The translations under genes were made by a program, and so were the position numbers. The notes under the pieces were generated by a model, which saw nothing but the letters and a program-made list of their open reading frames with translations, searched no databases and was not told where the DNA came from. Positions 41,685 to 52,699 of a DNA stretch of 64,000 bases are shown here, in pieces. The stretch comes from Plasmopara viticola (taxonomy: Eukaryota; Oomycota; Peronosporomycetes; Peronosporales; Peronosporaceae). How positions within the stretch are numbered: the first letter of the stretch is position 1; each line of letters starts with the position of its first letter. The DNA lies in contig MBPM02000008.1 of assembly GCA_001695595.3 (NCBI GenBank), positions 1,116,001 to 1,180,000 on the forward strand, given 5' to 3'.

Positions 41685-43904
41685 TTAAACGCGGTCGGCA
41701 ATGGGCGAGTATTGACGGCGCATACGACTTTGGCGCCAGCGCACGATGGCAAAGATCGAAGCACTCACCGCTACCAGGGCGAGAGCAGCAAAGCCCAAAG
41801 TGGCCGTGGTGCTCCACTTGGCCACCGACGCAATCAACTGGCTTGGTTTCGATTGCTTAGACCCAGCTGGGGCAGCACCTGGTACCGTGAGGAGGTGAGC
41901 AGCGCCACCGAAATCGCAAGTAGCACCATCTTTACGCTTGATGTGCCAGTATTCGTTGAATGCCCAATCGCACTGCTCCATTAGAGACGGAAAGCGCTGT
42001 TTGATGTCCGAGCAATTAATGTCCGGAAAGTTGCATGCGAAGGCAAGCCCGCTCTTGAGTTCAAAATCTTGAACGCCACGCTTGGCACGACAAACGAAAT
42101 CACCCTGGTCTTCTTTTACACAAGCCTTCTCCACGCCATCGCTTTCATGGTAGTTTGATACATTCTTCGGAAATGCGCCCAGACGCACCAGGTCAAGAAA
42201 GCTCCACTTCGTGGCAAACTCTGTCTTAAAGTTCCAAAAGTACCAGCCGTGACCATTTGCAAACCCATTCAGTTTCTTCAACGTAAGCGCTCTCGTCAGC
42301 GCACCATCATCTTCCTGTTCAAATGAAGTTTGACTGGTAACAGGGCATTTGCCGAAGGACGGACCCGACATTCCGGTACCGTATGGACCCTGGATGGGTT
42401 TGGTCTTGTCCAAAGGAGTGCCTGGGAAGCCCTCGCCAAGGTATGTGCTGTTAACCGGGCAGTCGATCATGTGGCATGGCACCTTTGGAAAGCCCGGCAG
42501 ATTGTCATTAAAGCCGTTCAGCCACATAGCACAGTTATCCGTGCCAATTGACCACTCACCAACGATCACAGGCATTAAGGCATTTTCCATGTCGCTAATG
42601 ACGTACTTTTGTTGACAAGCATTGGAATAAAAGTCAGCAACTGTTCCAGGTGGGTTCCATGCCTGGTAGATGTGTGTGTCCAAAGCGATGTCGGGACAAC
42701 CCTTCAGGAAGTCAGCCCAAAACGAGAGGCCGAATCGAAACGAGTCGTGGATGATAAACTTCCAATGGGGGGCAAGAGCCTTCACTCGCTTGTACGACTT
42801 CCAGTAGTACTGTTTTAAGACTTTAATAGGCGTGAGCTCCCATGGTTCGTTGACTGGTTCGAGACCCATGATTGCCTTGTGGCTTTTGTAGCGAGTGATG
42901 ATCGCCTCTACAGCGACAATTGAGTGATTGAGATTCGCATAATTAATGCTCGAGTAATTGTGGTTCTCGACATCATACGTGCCAGCCCATTCAGCTTGAC
43001 GGATCGGCCAGTGCTCGAACGTCGTGGTGCCTACGGGTTGCGTACTCGCAATCGACGTCCACTTGACGGACGAGGACTTGCCACTATTGTCAAAGCCGTT
43101 TTGCGAGCCAATCAAGCCATGGATATCTAATAAGATCTCCAGGTTGTACTTGAGTGCGAGCTCCGCCACACGGTCCAGCGCCTCTACGGCGCCATCCGTG
43201 CAACCCGCATAAGGCTCGTACGGATTGAACATCCAATCACCGACTGGGATACGCATCGAGTTGATACCCGCAGCAGCGAGCTCCTTAATGTCCTTCTCTG
43301 TGACCCAGTTGTCAAAATGGAGACGCAGCTGGCGATTGGCTTCCTCCTTGTCCAGCGCCGTACAGAAGGTGTACATATCCATGGCAGTTTTCTCAGGGGC
43401 CTTGTCGCCGAACCGCTGTTGAGTATTAAGGAATTGGTAGAAGAGCGTAGGCGTGATCCAAGGTTCCAGCACCAGCCATCCGCCAAGATTCACACCGCGT
43501 ACTTGTCGATTGAATGGCGTGGCGTGCATGTCAAACGAGCACGTTTGGTCAGTGTCGTTTGGCTTAAACGACTTAAACACGCCACTGCCTTCTGCGAACA
43601 TAGACGCCTCGCCGTGTTTCCAATACCACTCATAGTCTGGCTGCCCGGGCGTATCATGCGGACCCAAAGGGTGCGTTGGCATGGCCGCTCGAGCATCCGG
43701 AGTCGTTTCGGCAGTCGGTAATTTGGCTTCCGGGTGCGGTAGAACAACTGCGGGCTTGCTGTTCTCAGCTCCGGGTGCCACGTCCAAGGAGGTGGCGCCC
43801 AGTAGCCCTGCCTCGGCGGCAACGGTCGCTTCGCTAGAGGCCCTCGACTCGATCGTCAGCGCCAGCAACGCGCCCAGCATCTTGAAGCGCATTCCGCACA
43901 GCAT
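41685..43904 (-). CDS. Membrane-anchored GH5 exo-1,3-beta-glucanase, paralogue 1
   Basis: A 739-residue type I membrane enzyme. The frame extends 29 codons upstream, but Met at 43904 puts a hydrophobic signal sequence (MLGALLALTI) at the N-terminus, so I chose it. GH5 landmarks: R-G-V-N-L-G-G-W-L-V-L-E-P-W-I; R-I-P-V-G-D-W; acid/base Glu353 in E-P-V-N-E-P-W; and nucleophile Glu450 in V-G-E-W-S-I-G. Inserts rich in Pro and Cys set it apart from fungal EXG1. Near the C-terminus a helix (about 703-725, A-A-L-G-F-A-A-L-A-L-V-A-V style) is followed by R-W-R-Q-S-R-M-R-R and then Y-S-P-I, a tyrosine sorting motif. It likely trims beta-1,3-glucan of the cell wall. Confidence 0.93.
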   Translation of the reverse strand: MLCGMRFKMLGALLALTIESRASSEATVAAEAGLLGATSLDVAPGAENSKPAVVLPHPEAKLPTAETTPDARAAMPTHPLGPHDTPGQPDYEWYWKHGEASMFAEGSGVFKSFKPNDTDQTCSFDMHATPFNRQVRGVNLGGWLVLEPWITPTLFYQFLNTQQRFGDKAPEKTAMDMYTFCTALDKEEANRQLRLHFDNWVTEKDIKELAAAGINSMRIPVGDWMFNPYEPYAGCTDGAVEALDRVAELALKYNLEILLDIHGLIGSQNGFDNSGKSSSVKWTSIASTQPVGTTTFEHWPIRQAEWAGTYDVENHNYSSINYANLNHSIVAVEAIITRYKSHKAIMGLEPVNEPWELTPIKVLKQYYWKSYKRVKALAPHWKFIIHDSFRFGLSFWADFLKGCPDIALDTHIYQAWNPPGTVADFYSNACQQKYVISDMENALMPVIVGEWSIGTDNCAMWLNGFNDNLPGFPKVPCHMIDCPVNSTYLGEGFPGTPLDKTKPIQGPYGTGMSGPSFGKCPVTSQTSFEQEDDGALTRALTLKKLNGFANGHGWYFWNFKTEFATKWSFLDLVRLGAFPKNVSNYHESDGVEKACVKEDQGDFVCRAKRGVQDFELKSGLAFACNFPDINCSDIKQRFPSLMEQCDWAFNEYWHIKRKDGATCDFGGAAHLLTVPGAAPAGSKQSKPSQLIASVAKWSTTATLGFAALALVAVSASIFAIVRWRQSRMRRQYSPIADRV

Positions 43905-46900
43905 ATTGTTTTTCGACCCAAAGATACTGACGGATGCGGGCAACGAAGTGAATGCGGAAATGAGGGATGGGTGCGGCCGCGCCTTTTCCAAAGATATGGG
44001 AAAAAGAAATTACAATAACGTCTCTTTTGTATATGGAGATTCGGTCGCACGTGGCAGCTGTCCGCATTTTCCTCGTCCGGCACGATGACACATTGCAAAT
44101 CACCCCAAGAGCGTCATTGAGCAAAAACACAAAAAGGACCGGTCTGAGATCTTTCTGGAGAATTCAGTGCGCGCGAAAGAGGAAAGCTTGTGTGCAGCAT
44201 GAGGGATCTTTGCACGAGGCACGTTATAGTAGTTCGAAGTGCGTTTTACTCGCAGAAGACATTGCTGTCGTAGCAATGTTATGTGTACAGAAGCAAAAAG
44301 ATTTCACGTTGCGTGCGAAAGATCTGCTAATCTTATTCCTTGGCTCAGATGCACGACATTGTTAAGGTCAGAAATCAGGTACAACACCAGTACTGTAGAT
44401 TTATGACAACGATCTTTTTCCGCATGCATGCGAGGTACTTTAGAATATGCGAGCGCTGAATACGTGTGTACTGACCAATTTATCTCACGATCGGCCTTCT
44501 TCCGCGACAACGACGTCGACATTGGCATTAGCAGTGGGGGTAGCTGTCTAGTACGTTTAAGAGAGATATTTAAATATCAATGAGGTGTAACAGCGATGCA
44601 GACGAAAGGGTCTAATGATCACTGCCTAATGCATATTAGTGAGTAATTTACGCTAGACTGTAATTGATAGACCTGAGTATTGTCCAGGTAAAATCTGGAA
44701 ATTTAAAAATTTGCCAAATTTAAGTATAGAAGATAATGGTAACTCTAGAAGTCACACAGCACATGCACAGAGGAGATATTACAAGATCTTTCGGTTAACG
44801 AGTGCTCACCATTCCCAGCCTCAAGTGTTTAATAAAGTACTCGTCAAAAGCTGATTTATTCAATAATGATTTGTATTCTGGTCCTCTCTATAACTTTATA
44901 TGCCCTAAATTTAGCACAATTTGCAAATCGGTATATATATCGATAGGCTGTTATTCGTTTAGGCTTTTTTAACTTGAAGCCGGCTGAGACCACAAAAGCT
45001 TGGCTCTACGTAAAGCCCGTTACATGGTTCAGGAAGATCACGATTTGCGGTAAATAAAATCGAAGGTAAAACTCGTGCTTCGTCGAAGCAAAGAGTCCTG
45101 CTAAACCCGGTGCACTTGTTAACAATCTGCATTTGAATATGTACAACAAATCGTCTTTGTGAACACAAGACTAGGAGAACGTGCTTTCTAAGTTATATTG
45201 CATGGTATCGCATTCCGCGTCTTCGCAGCTAGACTTTTTTACGACTTCTGTGCGCAAAGTCGCTTGAAGAATGATCGTAGTGCAACGAGCTACACTTGAT
45301 CTCCATGGCACGTCTTTGAGTTGTGCGCGAGAATCGTTTGTTCGCTACTTTGAGTAGTATATCTACAGAGCATCAAATGTCTCAATCCTCGATTACTATG
45401 TGAACAAGGACGGTGTACGTGACTGAACTTGAGGGTTCAATTTCATTCTTGCATGGCCGGCACCCAAAAGTACGACTGTATTGTGCCAGTGGCTTGAACG
45501 GGCAAGTTACTGCTTAATCACTTTAGTATAATTTTTTTAGCCATTGTTTTCTTCAAAGAAAAACGACGTAGTTGTGGTATGATGAACACCAAGTACCATT
45601 AAATGCCGTAGGGAATAGGCACCAAACTTCTTGCTTTCGACTATTCACGCCGTCTATGACACAGTAGTTTCAATTTCTGATAAAATATAACCATCGACAA
45701 AATAGTTGCGAATGCCCGAGTCTTCAAAATCGTGAAAGCGTTGGCTGTGCTTTCCTCAAAGTAAAGTGGCGTCGTAAGCTGCCATTTTCGACTGATGAAA
45801 CCCGCTAAAGCAAATCATCTGTCACACAAAAAGAAGCCCTTGCCACTAACAAAGCTCTGATTAAGTTTTGGGTGTACATTCCCGGGAGCCGTTAACACTG
45901 ATCACGAGACGCTGCATACAGCGACGAATTGTCCTCGTCGCTACCAACGCATGGCTCTGTGAATTTCAAATTTCTTTGGGTATCATATTGTTGTACATTA
46001 TAGACTGGACATTATAGCTGATGCACTTTTGTGACGCTTGACAGGGCTTTGGGCGTCAATAACTTGATGATAAGGACGACGAGAATCTTGATCAAACATA
46101 ACGAGACGCAAATTCGACTATATACCTCTGTTACTACCACTGCGTGACAGAATTTGCAGCAGTGTCTATACAACTTTAATAATTAGCCTCGACGGGGACT
46201 TGCGTACGTTGCACTGAAGGCGATCGGAAAGAGCATCAGCAAGCAGGGCCACCGCTGAAAGCTAGATAACGAGATGGCATCGATTAACTCATCGCTTTAA
46301 GTATTGTCGTTTCAATTGACGCTGATCAGTGCGCGAAAATTTTTCACACACAATATGACGCGCCAACACTATCGTTTCGCCGAGCCAGAGTCATTTGACT
46401 CTGGGATCGAGATCCCCGATTCAAGTCATCGCTCTATATGATACTCCTTAATGTATTAGAAATTGAGCTCTTTGTGTCAGCGTCTGCGCACCCTGATACA
46501 TATGAACTAATAGAGAGCGCTACGGCAGTAATATGAGATATTCGTTATAGCTACGCTACGTTTTCGTATCCAGCTAACTATAGTTTTTCTTTGTCGAGGT
46601 TTGCTCTTAAGTGTTTCGAAAAATCTTCGAAGGGTTGGCCCTCATTCTCAATCATCAGCCGTCATCTCCAGCTTTACTGACTGGCACAAAAGACTTCACA
46701 TAAGAGGAGAGTTGGGAGATTCACACTTGTCAGTGTCAACTCTATTTCTATCGGCGTTATCTATTGTGATCCCGCTTACATGTCTAGCACCACACGGAAA
46801 GATAGTCAGCGCATTAACGCATCCTCAGGCAAAGAAGACTAGCCTCTCAGCTTAGTAAAGCGTGGCATCTTTCATCGTGGAGATGGCCAATCGTACGCTC

Positions 46901-48376
46901 GTTATCTGTCAGAGCCACGCAGTCAACTGCGCGACGAACTCACAGTGACTGCAATACTTTTAGACTCTGTAGCTGACCTCGCCCGGGCGTTCGAGTCGAT
47001 CAATGACATCGTAAGATATGTATTTGTTATCCAGTCTATTCCCCGCACTTCACTCACACTACCGAGACTCCCATTCAAGGCTTTTTTCATACTTTGCACG
47101 AACGTTAAATGAGTGGACTTTTAGAAGGAAATGCTGCATATTGGTTTGACTTAGAAGAATTTCTTTGATTCTTTTTCAGTTACTCAAGTTCCTTATACCT
47201 TGTGCAAGCTTAAGTGACGGACACTCCAAGACAACTTTTGACCGAAATGATCGGTTTGTATGAAAGTTTTAGCAGTCAAAACATTCTAGACAGACTGGCT
47301 CGTATTTTGCCAAGGCTTTCAGATGATGTACGTTATGTGTATGGTAAGTGTTAGTAGAATGTCCATACGGCTGTAGTATTCCACTTTAAACACAACTGAA
47401 ATATGCTGATATAACAAAGCCACCACACAACATAAATGAGTATTCGGGACATCAGCATGAAGCAAAAGGTGATTGCTTGCTAAGCACACATTGGTTATAT
47501 TTGCAGGCTACATAAACTTGAAAGCCATTTAAAAAGGCTTTGAAATACATCTAATGCAGGAAATTGCCGGTATGCTGATTTTAATGATGCAGCGAAAGAC
47601 GTTATTGGATTTTTATCAATAAAGACAACCTAAGAATCAAGCAAAATTATGTGCTTGCGAGGATAATAAGAATGACGAAAAAATATACTTGATTCTTCAT
47701 TAGTAAGCGCAGATAGACTGGAAAAGTGCGCTAGTGACACCCACACCAGGGAACGTCACTTGGCCGTTTGGACCTCTTGAGCTCGTCTCGTGCTCCGTGA
47801 CTGAATACTGGAACGTCGTCACCGACCGTCCGTTTAAGCAGACGTAGCGACTAGGAACAATACTGACAAAGTATTTGTATGTTGCCACTACAAAGTGAAG
47901 AATATATGACTCAGTCGTTTCACAATTTTCGACTACTCGCAAATATCCTTGTATTTTGCCAAATAAATTGACACCAAATACCATAAGTTTTCGAGAATTC
48001 AATAAATAAAACTCGGCGGTGATGAGTCAAAGTCACGTGTCGTGGATATTTATGAAAAAACGATCTTTCTCAAAACATTGCGGATCGGCGTACATGGCCA
48101 GATGGCGTGCAATGCTGTAAACTAATTTGTGAAGCTGTCAAAGTCAAAACACATGGTGTTGTGTGCGGTTAATGATAACGGAGAGTGCGCTGCTTCTGTC
48201 TACTATTCTTTTATAAACAAGGCCACGTGAAGTAGCCTTTTAATGACTTTTTCTCCGAGTCGTAGTCTTGCGTCCAGACTTCCAATATATAACAATATTT
48301 TCCCCAAAATCAAGTCATTTAAGTAAAGTATTTTTAATTCGACTTATGTACATCCAGCCGCCACAATCTACGATCG
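43905..48376. other. AT-rich gene desert between GH5 paralogues
   Basis: About 4.5 kb. No convincing gene. A minus-strand frame at 47700-48002 (100 codons, including V-V-A-T-Y-K-Y-F-V-S-I-V-P) is the most protein-like, with no recognised family. A pair of adjacent perfect inverted repeats lies at 46385-46416. Other frames are short. Upstream of 43904 a region to about 44130 may hold the GH5 leader. Confidence 0.4.
46385..46416. repeat. Two adjacent perfect inverted repeats, tRNA-like 3' half
   Basis: CCAGAGTCA-TT-TGACTCTGG (46385-46404) is a perfect 9-bp inverted repeat. It overlaps by two bases with GGGATC-GA-GATCCC (46403-46416). Just after is CGATTCAAGTC, which resembles a T-arm/B-box. 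It is not a complete tRNA. Confidence 0.5.
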
Positions 48377-50449
48377 CTAGACATTCGCGACGTGTCCGAT
48401 CAGAGGCGAGTATTCCTGCCGCCTCCGGTGCCGCGCAATGACCATGGTAAGCGCAATGCCACTAAAGGCCGCCACAGCGCCCACAAACGTCCAAACAAGG
48501 ACCTTTTCGTTCACAAAAGCCGTCAAGATCTCTTGGCTCGCGACGCTCAAGGGGCTTGGAATCGCCAGTAAGTGGGCGGCACCGCCAAAGTCGCACGTCG
48601 CGCCGTCCTCGCGATGGGCGTGCCAATATTCGTTAAAGACATAGTCGCACCGCTCTTCGAGCGTGTCAAAGCGCGTGGTGAGGTCCGTGCAGTCGACTTT
48701 GCCCGCGCTGTCGCCACAGGCAAATGCCAAGCCACTTTCGAGCTCAAAGTGCCGGGCCCCGCGCTTGGCCGCACAGAGGAACGCGCCTTCGTCCTCGTCG
48801 GCACACGCCGAGAAGACGTCGTCGTCGGCGTCGTAATTCGACACGTTCTTCGGGAACGCGCCTTGGCGCACGAGTTCGAGAAAGTTCCAACGGGATCCAA
48901 ATTCCGTCTTGAAGTTCCAAAAGTACCACCCGTGCCCGACGGCAAAGGCGTTGAGCTTCTTCATGTTTAAGTTGCGCGTAAACGCCGCGTCGTCGGCGTC
49001 GCTTTGTTGCCCGAACGAGACGTTGCTCGTGATTGGACAATTACCAAAGGCCGGGCCCGACTGGCCCGTGCCGTACGGGCCTTGGATCGGACGCGTCGTG
49101 TCGAGCGGCGTGCCGGGAAAGTCCTTGCCCAAGTACGTGCTGTACACGGGACACTTGGTCGTCCGGCACTGAATGTTGGGAAACCCTGGCAAGTTGTCGT
49201 TAAAGCCGTTGAGCCACATGGCACAATTGTCGGTCCCGAGCGACCACTCGCCGACAATCACGGGCATGAGGGCGTTCTCCATCTCGGCCAGCAAATACTT
49301 TTGCTGGCACGCATTGGCGAAATAGTCGGAAGTCGTGCCCGGCGAGTGCCACGCTTGGTAAATGTGCGTGTCCAACGCAATGTCGGGGCACCCGCGCATG
49401 AATTGCGACCAATAGTGGACCCCGAACCGGAACGAGTCGTGGAGCACAAACTTCCAGTGGGGCGCCCGCGCCTTGACGCGCTTGTACGATTTCCAGTAGT
49501 AGTCTTTCAAGAGATCAATGGGCGTGAGTTCCCACGGCTCGTTCACGGGCTCGAGGCCAATGATGGCCGGATGGTCGGCGTAGCGGTCGACGATCAAGGC
49601 CACGGTCGTGAGCGAGTGGTTCAGGTGGTCGTAATTGATCGACTCGTACGTATTGGTCGTGGCATTAAACGTCCCGGCCCATCCCGCCGACCGGACGGGC
49701 CAGTGTTCAAACGTCGTGGTCCCGACGGGCCGCGTACTAGCGCGCGACGTCCACTTGACGGTCGAGGACATGCCACTGTTGTCAAAGCCATTTTGGGACC
49801 CAATGAGGCCGTGAATGTCGAGCAACAAGTCGATCTGGTACTTGGCGGCGAGGTCCGCGACCCGGTCGAGCGCTTCGATGGCCCCATCGGTGCACCCAAT
49901 GTAGGGTTCATACGGAAGGAACATCCAATCTCCTACGGGAACACGCAGCGAATTGACCCCCGCGTCGGCCATTTCTTTCAAATCGGCCTCCGTGACCCAC
50001 GTTGCGTAGTGGAGACGAAGTTGTCGATTCGCTTCCTCTTTGCTCAAGGCGGTACAAAACGTGTACATGTCCATGCCCGTTTTTTCCGGGGCATTGTCCC
50101 CAAAACGCTCTTGCGTGCTCAGGAATTGGTAAAAGAGCGTCGGGGTGATCCACGGCTCGAGCACGAGCCACCCGCCGAGGTTGGCACCGCGTACCTGTTT
50201 GTTAAACGGCGTGGCGTGGCGATCGCCCGAGCACGTTTGGTTTTCGTCGTTGGGATGAAAGTTTTCGGTGAATGCGACGTTGGCCGCGTTGAACACGTGG
50301 TCGTTGTGCCAATACCACTGGGCGTCTTTGACAATGGACAACGGGCCATCTTGGCCGTCTCCCGTCGACGTTAGCTCGACATCGAGGGGCGTGGCATGTG
50401 CCATCGAGAGCGCGGCAAGCGTTGCAAAGACTGGAAGCGAGACCTTCAT
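48377..50449 (-). CDS. Membrane-anchored GH5 exo-1,3-beta-glucanase, paralogue 2 (GC-rich)
   Basis: A 690-residue paralogue of the GH5 at 41685-43904 with the same layout. Signal peptide (MKVSLPVFATLAALSMAHA), then the GH5 domain with G-A-N-L-G-G-W-L-V-L-E-P-W-I, acid/base Glu304 in V-N-E-P-W and nucleophile Glu401 in V-G-E-W-S-L-G. A C-terminal helix (about 655-675, V-W-T-F-V-G-A-V-A-A-F-S-G-I) is followed by a basic R-H-R-R-R and the tail Y-S-P-L. An upstream in-frame extension to 50785 is low-complexity (poly-Lys/Asn) and lacks a signal peptide, so I set the start at 50449. By eye the codon third positions are much more GC-rich than in paralogue 1. An antisense open frame runs through most of it as a by-product. 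Confidence 0.93.
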   Translation of the reverse strand: MKVSLPVFATLAALSMAHATPLDVELTSTGDGQDGPLSIVKDAQWYWHNDHVFNAANVAFTENFHPNDENQTCSGDRHATPFNKQVRGANLGGWLVLEPWITPTLFYQFLSTQERFGDNAPEKTGMDMYTFCTALSKEEANRQLRLHYATWVTEADLKEMADAGVNSLRVPVGDWMFLPYEPYIGCTDGAIEALDRVADLAAKYQIDLLLDIHGLIGSQNGFDNSGMSSTVKWTSRASTRPVGTTTFEHWPVRSAGWAGTFNATTNTYESINYDHLNHSLTTVALIVDRYADHPAIIGLEPVNEPWELTPIDLLKDYYWKSYKRVKARAPHWKFVLHDSFRFGVHYWSQFMRGCPDIALDTHIYQAWHSPGTTSDYFANACQQKYLLAEMENALMPVIVGEWSLGTDNCAMWLNGFNDNLPGFPNIQCRTTKCPVYSTYLGKDFPGTPLDTTRPIQGPYGTGQSGPAFGNCPITSNVSFGQQSDADDAAFTRNLNMKKLNAFAVGHGWYFWNFKTEFGSRWNFLELVRQGAFPKNVSNYDADDDVFSACADEDEGAFLCAAKRGARHFELESGLAFACGDSAGKVDCTDLTTRFDTLEERCDYVFNEYWHAHREDGATCDFGGAAHLLAIPSPLSVASQEILTAFVNEKVLVWTFVGAVAAFSGIALTMVIARHRRRQEYSPLIGHVANV

Positions 50450-52530
50450 GACGCGATGAAAAAGAGACTGCGCAGTGAACGTCCGATTCGAAACTGAGGT
50501 GGTGCCAAACGATGGCCCCGGAGCATCGGGCTTGGGACTTGAAGCAAACCAGTTTGCGGAGGTGTCGGATATTTTGTCCGTGGTGGAAAGCCAAAGTCGA
50601 ATCGCTTGCTCGTCAAAAGCGGCTGGGGTCGAGTCTCTCGTTTTTGGCCGGAGACGAGACGACAGGGCATTTTGGGAAACGGCAGTAGTTTTTTTGGTTT
50701 TGGTGTTTTTTTTGTTGTTTTTGTTGGAAAAAAGGCCACGACGATTGGATGTAGAGGACCGCCGATCGACACAAAAAAAACACACACGTCTGCCCCATCT
50801 CCGGAGTGCAATTGATAGGCTAAATCAGGCAAAAGCTACCTTTTAGACTGTACCGAACTCCTTTTTACTGGTAGAGAGTCTGGCCTTAAGTATTCTGGAG
50901 AAATGAAAAGCCTTTTTTAAAAAAGAAATGTCAAATGGTGGCAGCACGTAAAGAATTCGTGATCAATCGAAGCAAGTCCACAAAAAATTATAGCGAGTGA
51001 TATATTCCCAGCACAGATCTGGTCTCGCGAAGCTGCCTGCGAATGAAGTCCAAGCTATGTACCGCCAGGATATAAACATCCTGAGTACATTCTTCCTTCC
51101 CTGCCAGCTGCGTGAAATTTTTGCCAAAAGCCTATCGTCGTTGAAGCTCCCAACGAGCGAATCTTTGGGAGCGGAAGAGCAAAAGGTGAAACTTTGGGCG
51201 CCGTAGAGGGAGGGGCTGTCTGCACGGCATGTCGACCCAAACCTTGAAGGCGGCTGCAAAAAACACGAGTGATTAATCAATTCAGTGGCCTACCCCTAGG
51301 ACAAATTTGGACGCTCCCCATCCGTGTAACTCCTGTGTAACTAATGCAAAGAGCGGAAGCTGCGTGGATAGGGGTGAGCAGGGACATTGTTTGCATATTA
51401 CTGGCACCTCGCTTTTATCATAGCAAAACACGCTATCGTTCTCTATTGCATCGTGACGAAAAGCCTCGCCCAGCTTTGCACAGTAAAGCAATCGAGTATA
51501 CAGATCCAATTTTACAAGTTAAGGTCCTTTTGTAAAGGTCTCTTGATTTGCAATTGATAAAAAACGATCCAAACTCTACCAAAAATACTACAGCCGCGTT
51601 GTCGGTTAAAGAGGTCAAATCGCGTGCAACGTCGGCAAGCCGAAACTTTCTAGAATAGTCGGTGGCGCAGCTGTCACCAACTCTACAGTTCCCTCGCTCA
51701 TGGTCTCCCGACAAATTTTGAATCCATTACGAACTCAAGAGCGTGGTGATGGGATTCCCGGTGGAAGTGGCGACCTGAAGTTACACACACAATACGTCGA
51801 TGGGAACGCTATTTTACAGGTGCAAAAAGCGTGGGCCACAGATTTATCGAATGTTACCTAGTTTTAAAAGGCGCGCGAGCGGTGTGAGTAAGGCTGCGTC
51901 CCTTGTCTCCATAAACTTAGCGGTAAAGCAGAAGTCTATAGACCTGTAGACGGGAAAGTATAGAACATATTGAAAAAAGTAAAAATCGGCAATTCGTGCA
52001 CCGAGTTTCGACGAAACTTTTACGCGTCCTGTACGGGATTTAAACTTTGGGATAATAGTTGTCGAACTTTAGAGACACACCAAGAGTTGCACTAAGAGCA
52101 TTAAGTCAACATGCAAGCTGCAATGATTGGTGATTCGCGGGCAATCTTGCTAAAAGTTGATGCAATAAAAGGTGACGATTAGGATGGAAATATTCGCCGT
52201 TAGTTTTAGGCAATCTAGCAGCCAGTGGAACTCGGGGTATTAGTTGCACAAGCTTGTACTATTTTAACTGCTTTCACGGGGTCACGGCGCGCAGAGAGAG
52301 AGCTAAGCCATCATTTGATTCCACTATTTCTAATTTAAGTATGTACTGCTACGACGAATGTATTAATAGTCTTAGTATCTTCTATCTTGATCAGCAACAG
52401 AAGTTACTGTCAAGTATGGCGAAGACTTTCTCTATTTTAAAAACAAGACAAGATCTCCAGACTATCCCATTTAATAGTATTGCCAAAGGTGACTCGAATT
52501 TACAAAACTAGGCATACTTTGTTGGCTAAT
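50450..52530. other. Gene-poor stretch upstream of GH5 paralogue 2
   Basis: About 2.1 kb. Immediately upstream (50450-50830) is an A/T-homopolymer-rich leader region. Beyond that only short frames occur on both strands, some mildly protein-like (51433-51714, minus), with no family recognised. No RNA gene was seen. Confidence 0.4.
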
Positions 52531-52699
52531 TTTTCACATGCAGACATATGGTCTAACTTACACTGTGAGTAACTACAACACAGTTGGCGGCCCGTGTCCA
52601 CGAAAACGCCAAGTACGCTTCCACTCTTGCAATCTACTTCCGCAATGGTTTCCGGAAATGATTGAGCAGATAAGGACAAGACTCCGACTCGTTGGCCAC

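Noticed and set aside
49004..50374. A 456-codon open frame antisense to the GH5 paralogue 2 gene
   Set aside because: It is Arg/Val/Gly-rich, lacks any domain, and is explained by the GC-rich third positions of the sense gene, which remove stops from the antisense frame.
50450..50785. N-terminal extension of the GH5 paralogue 2 frame
   Set aside because: Poly-Lys/Asn low-complexity sequence ahead of a good signal peptide; the extension would bury the signal, so translation most likely starts at 50449.
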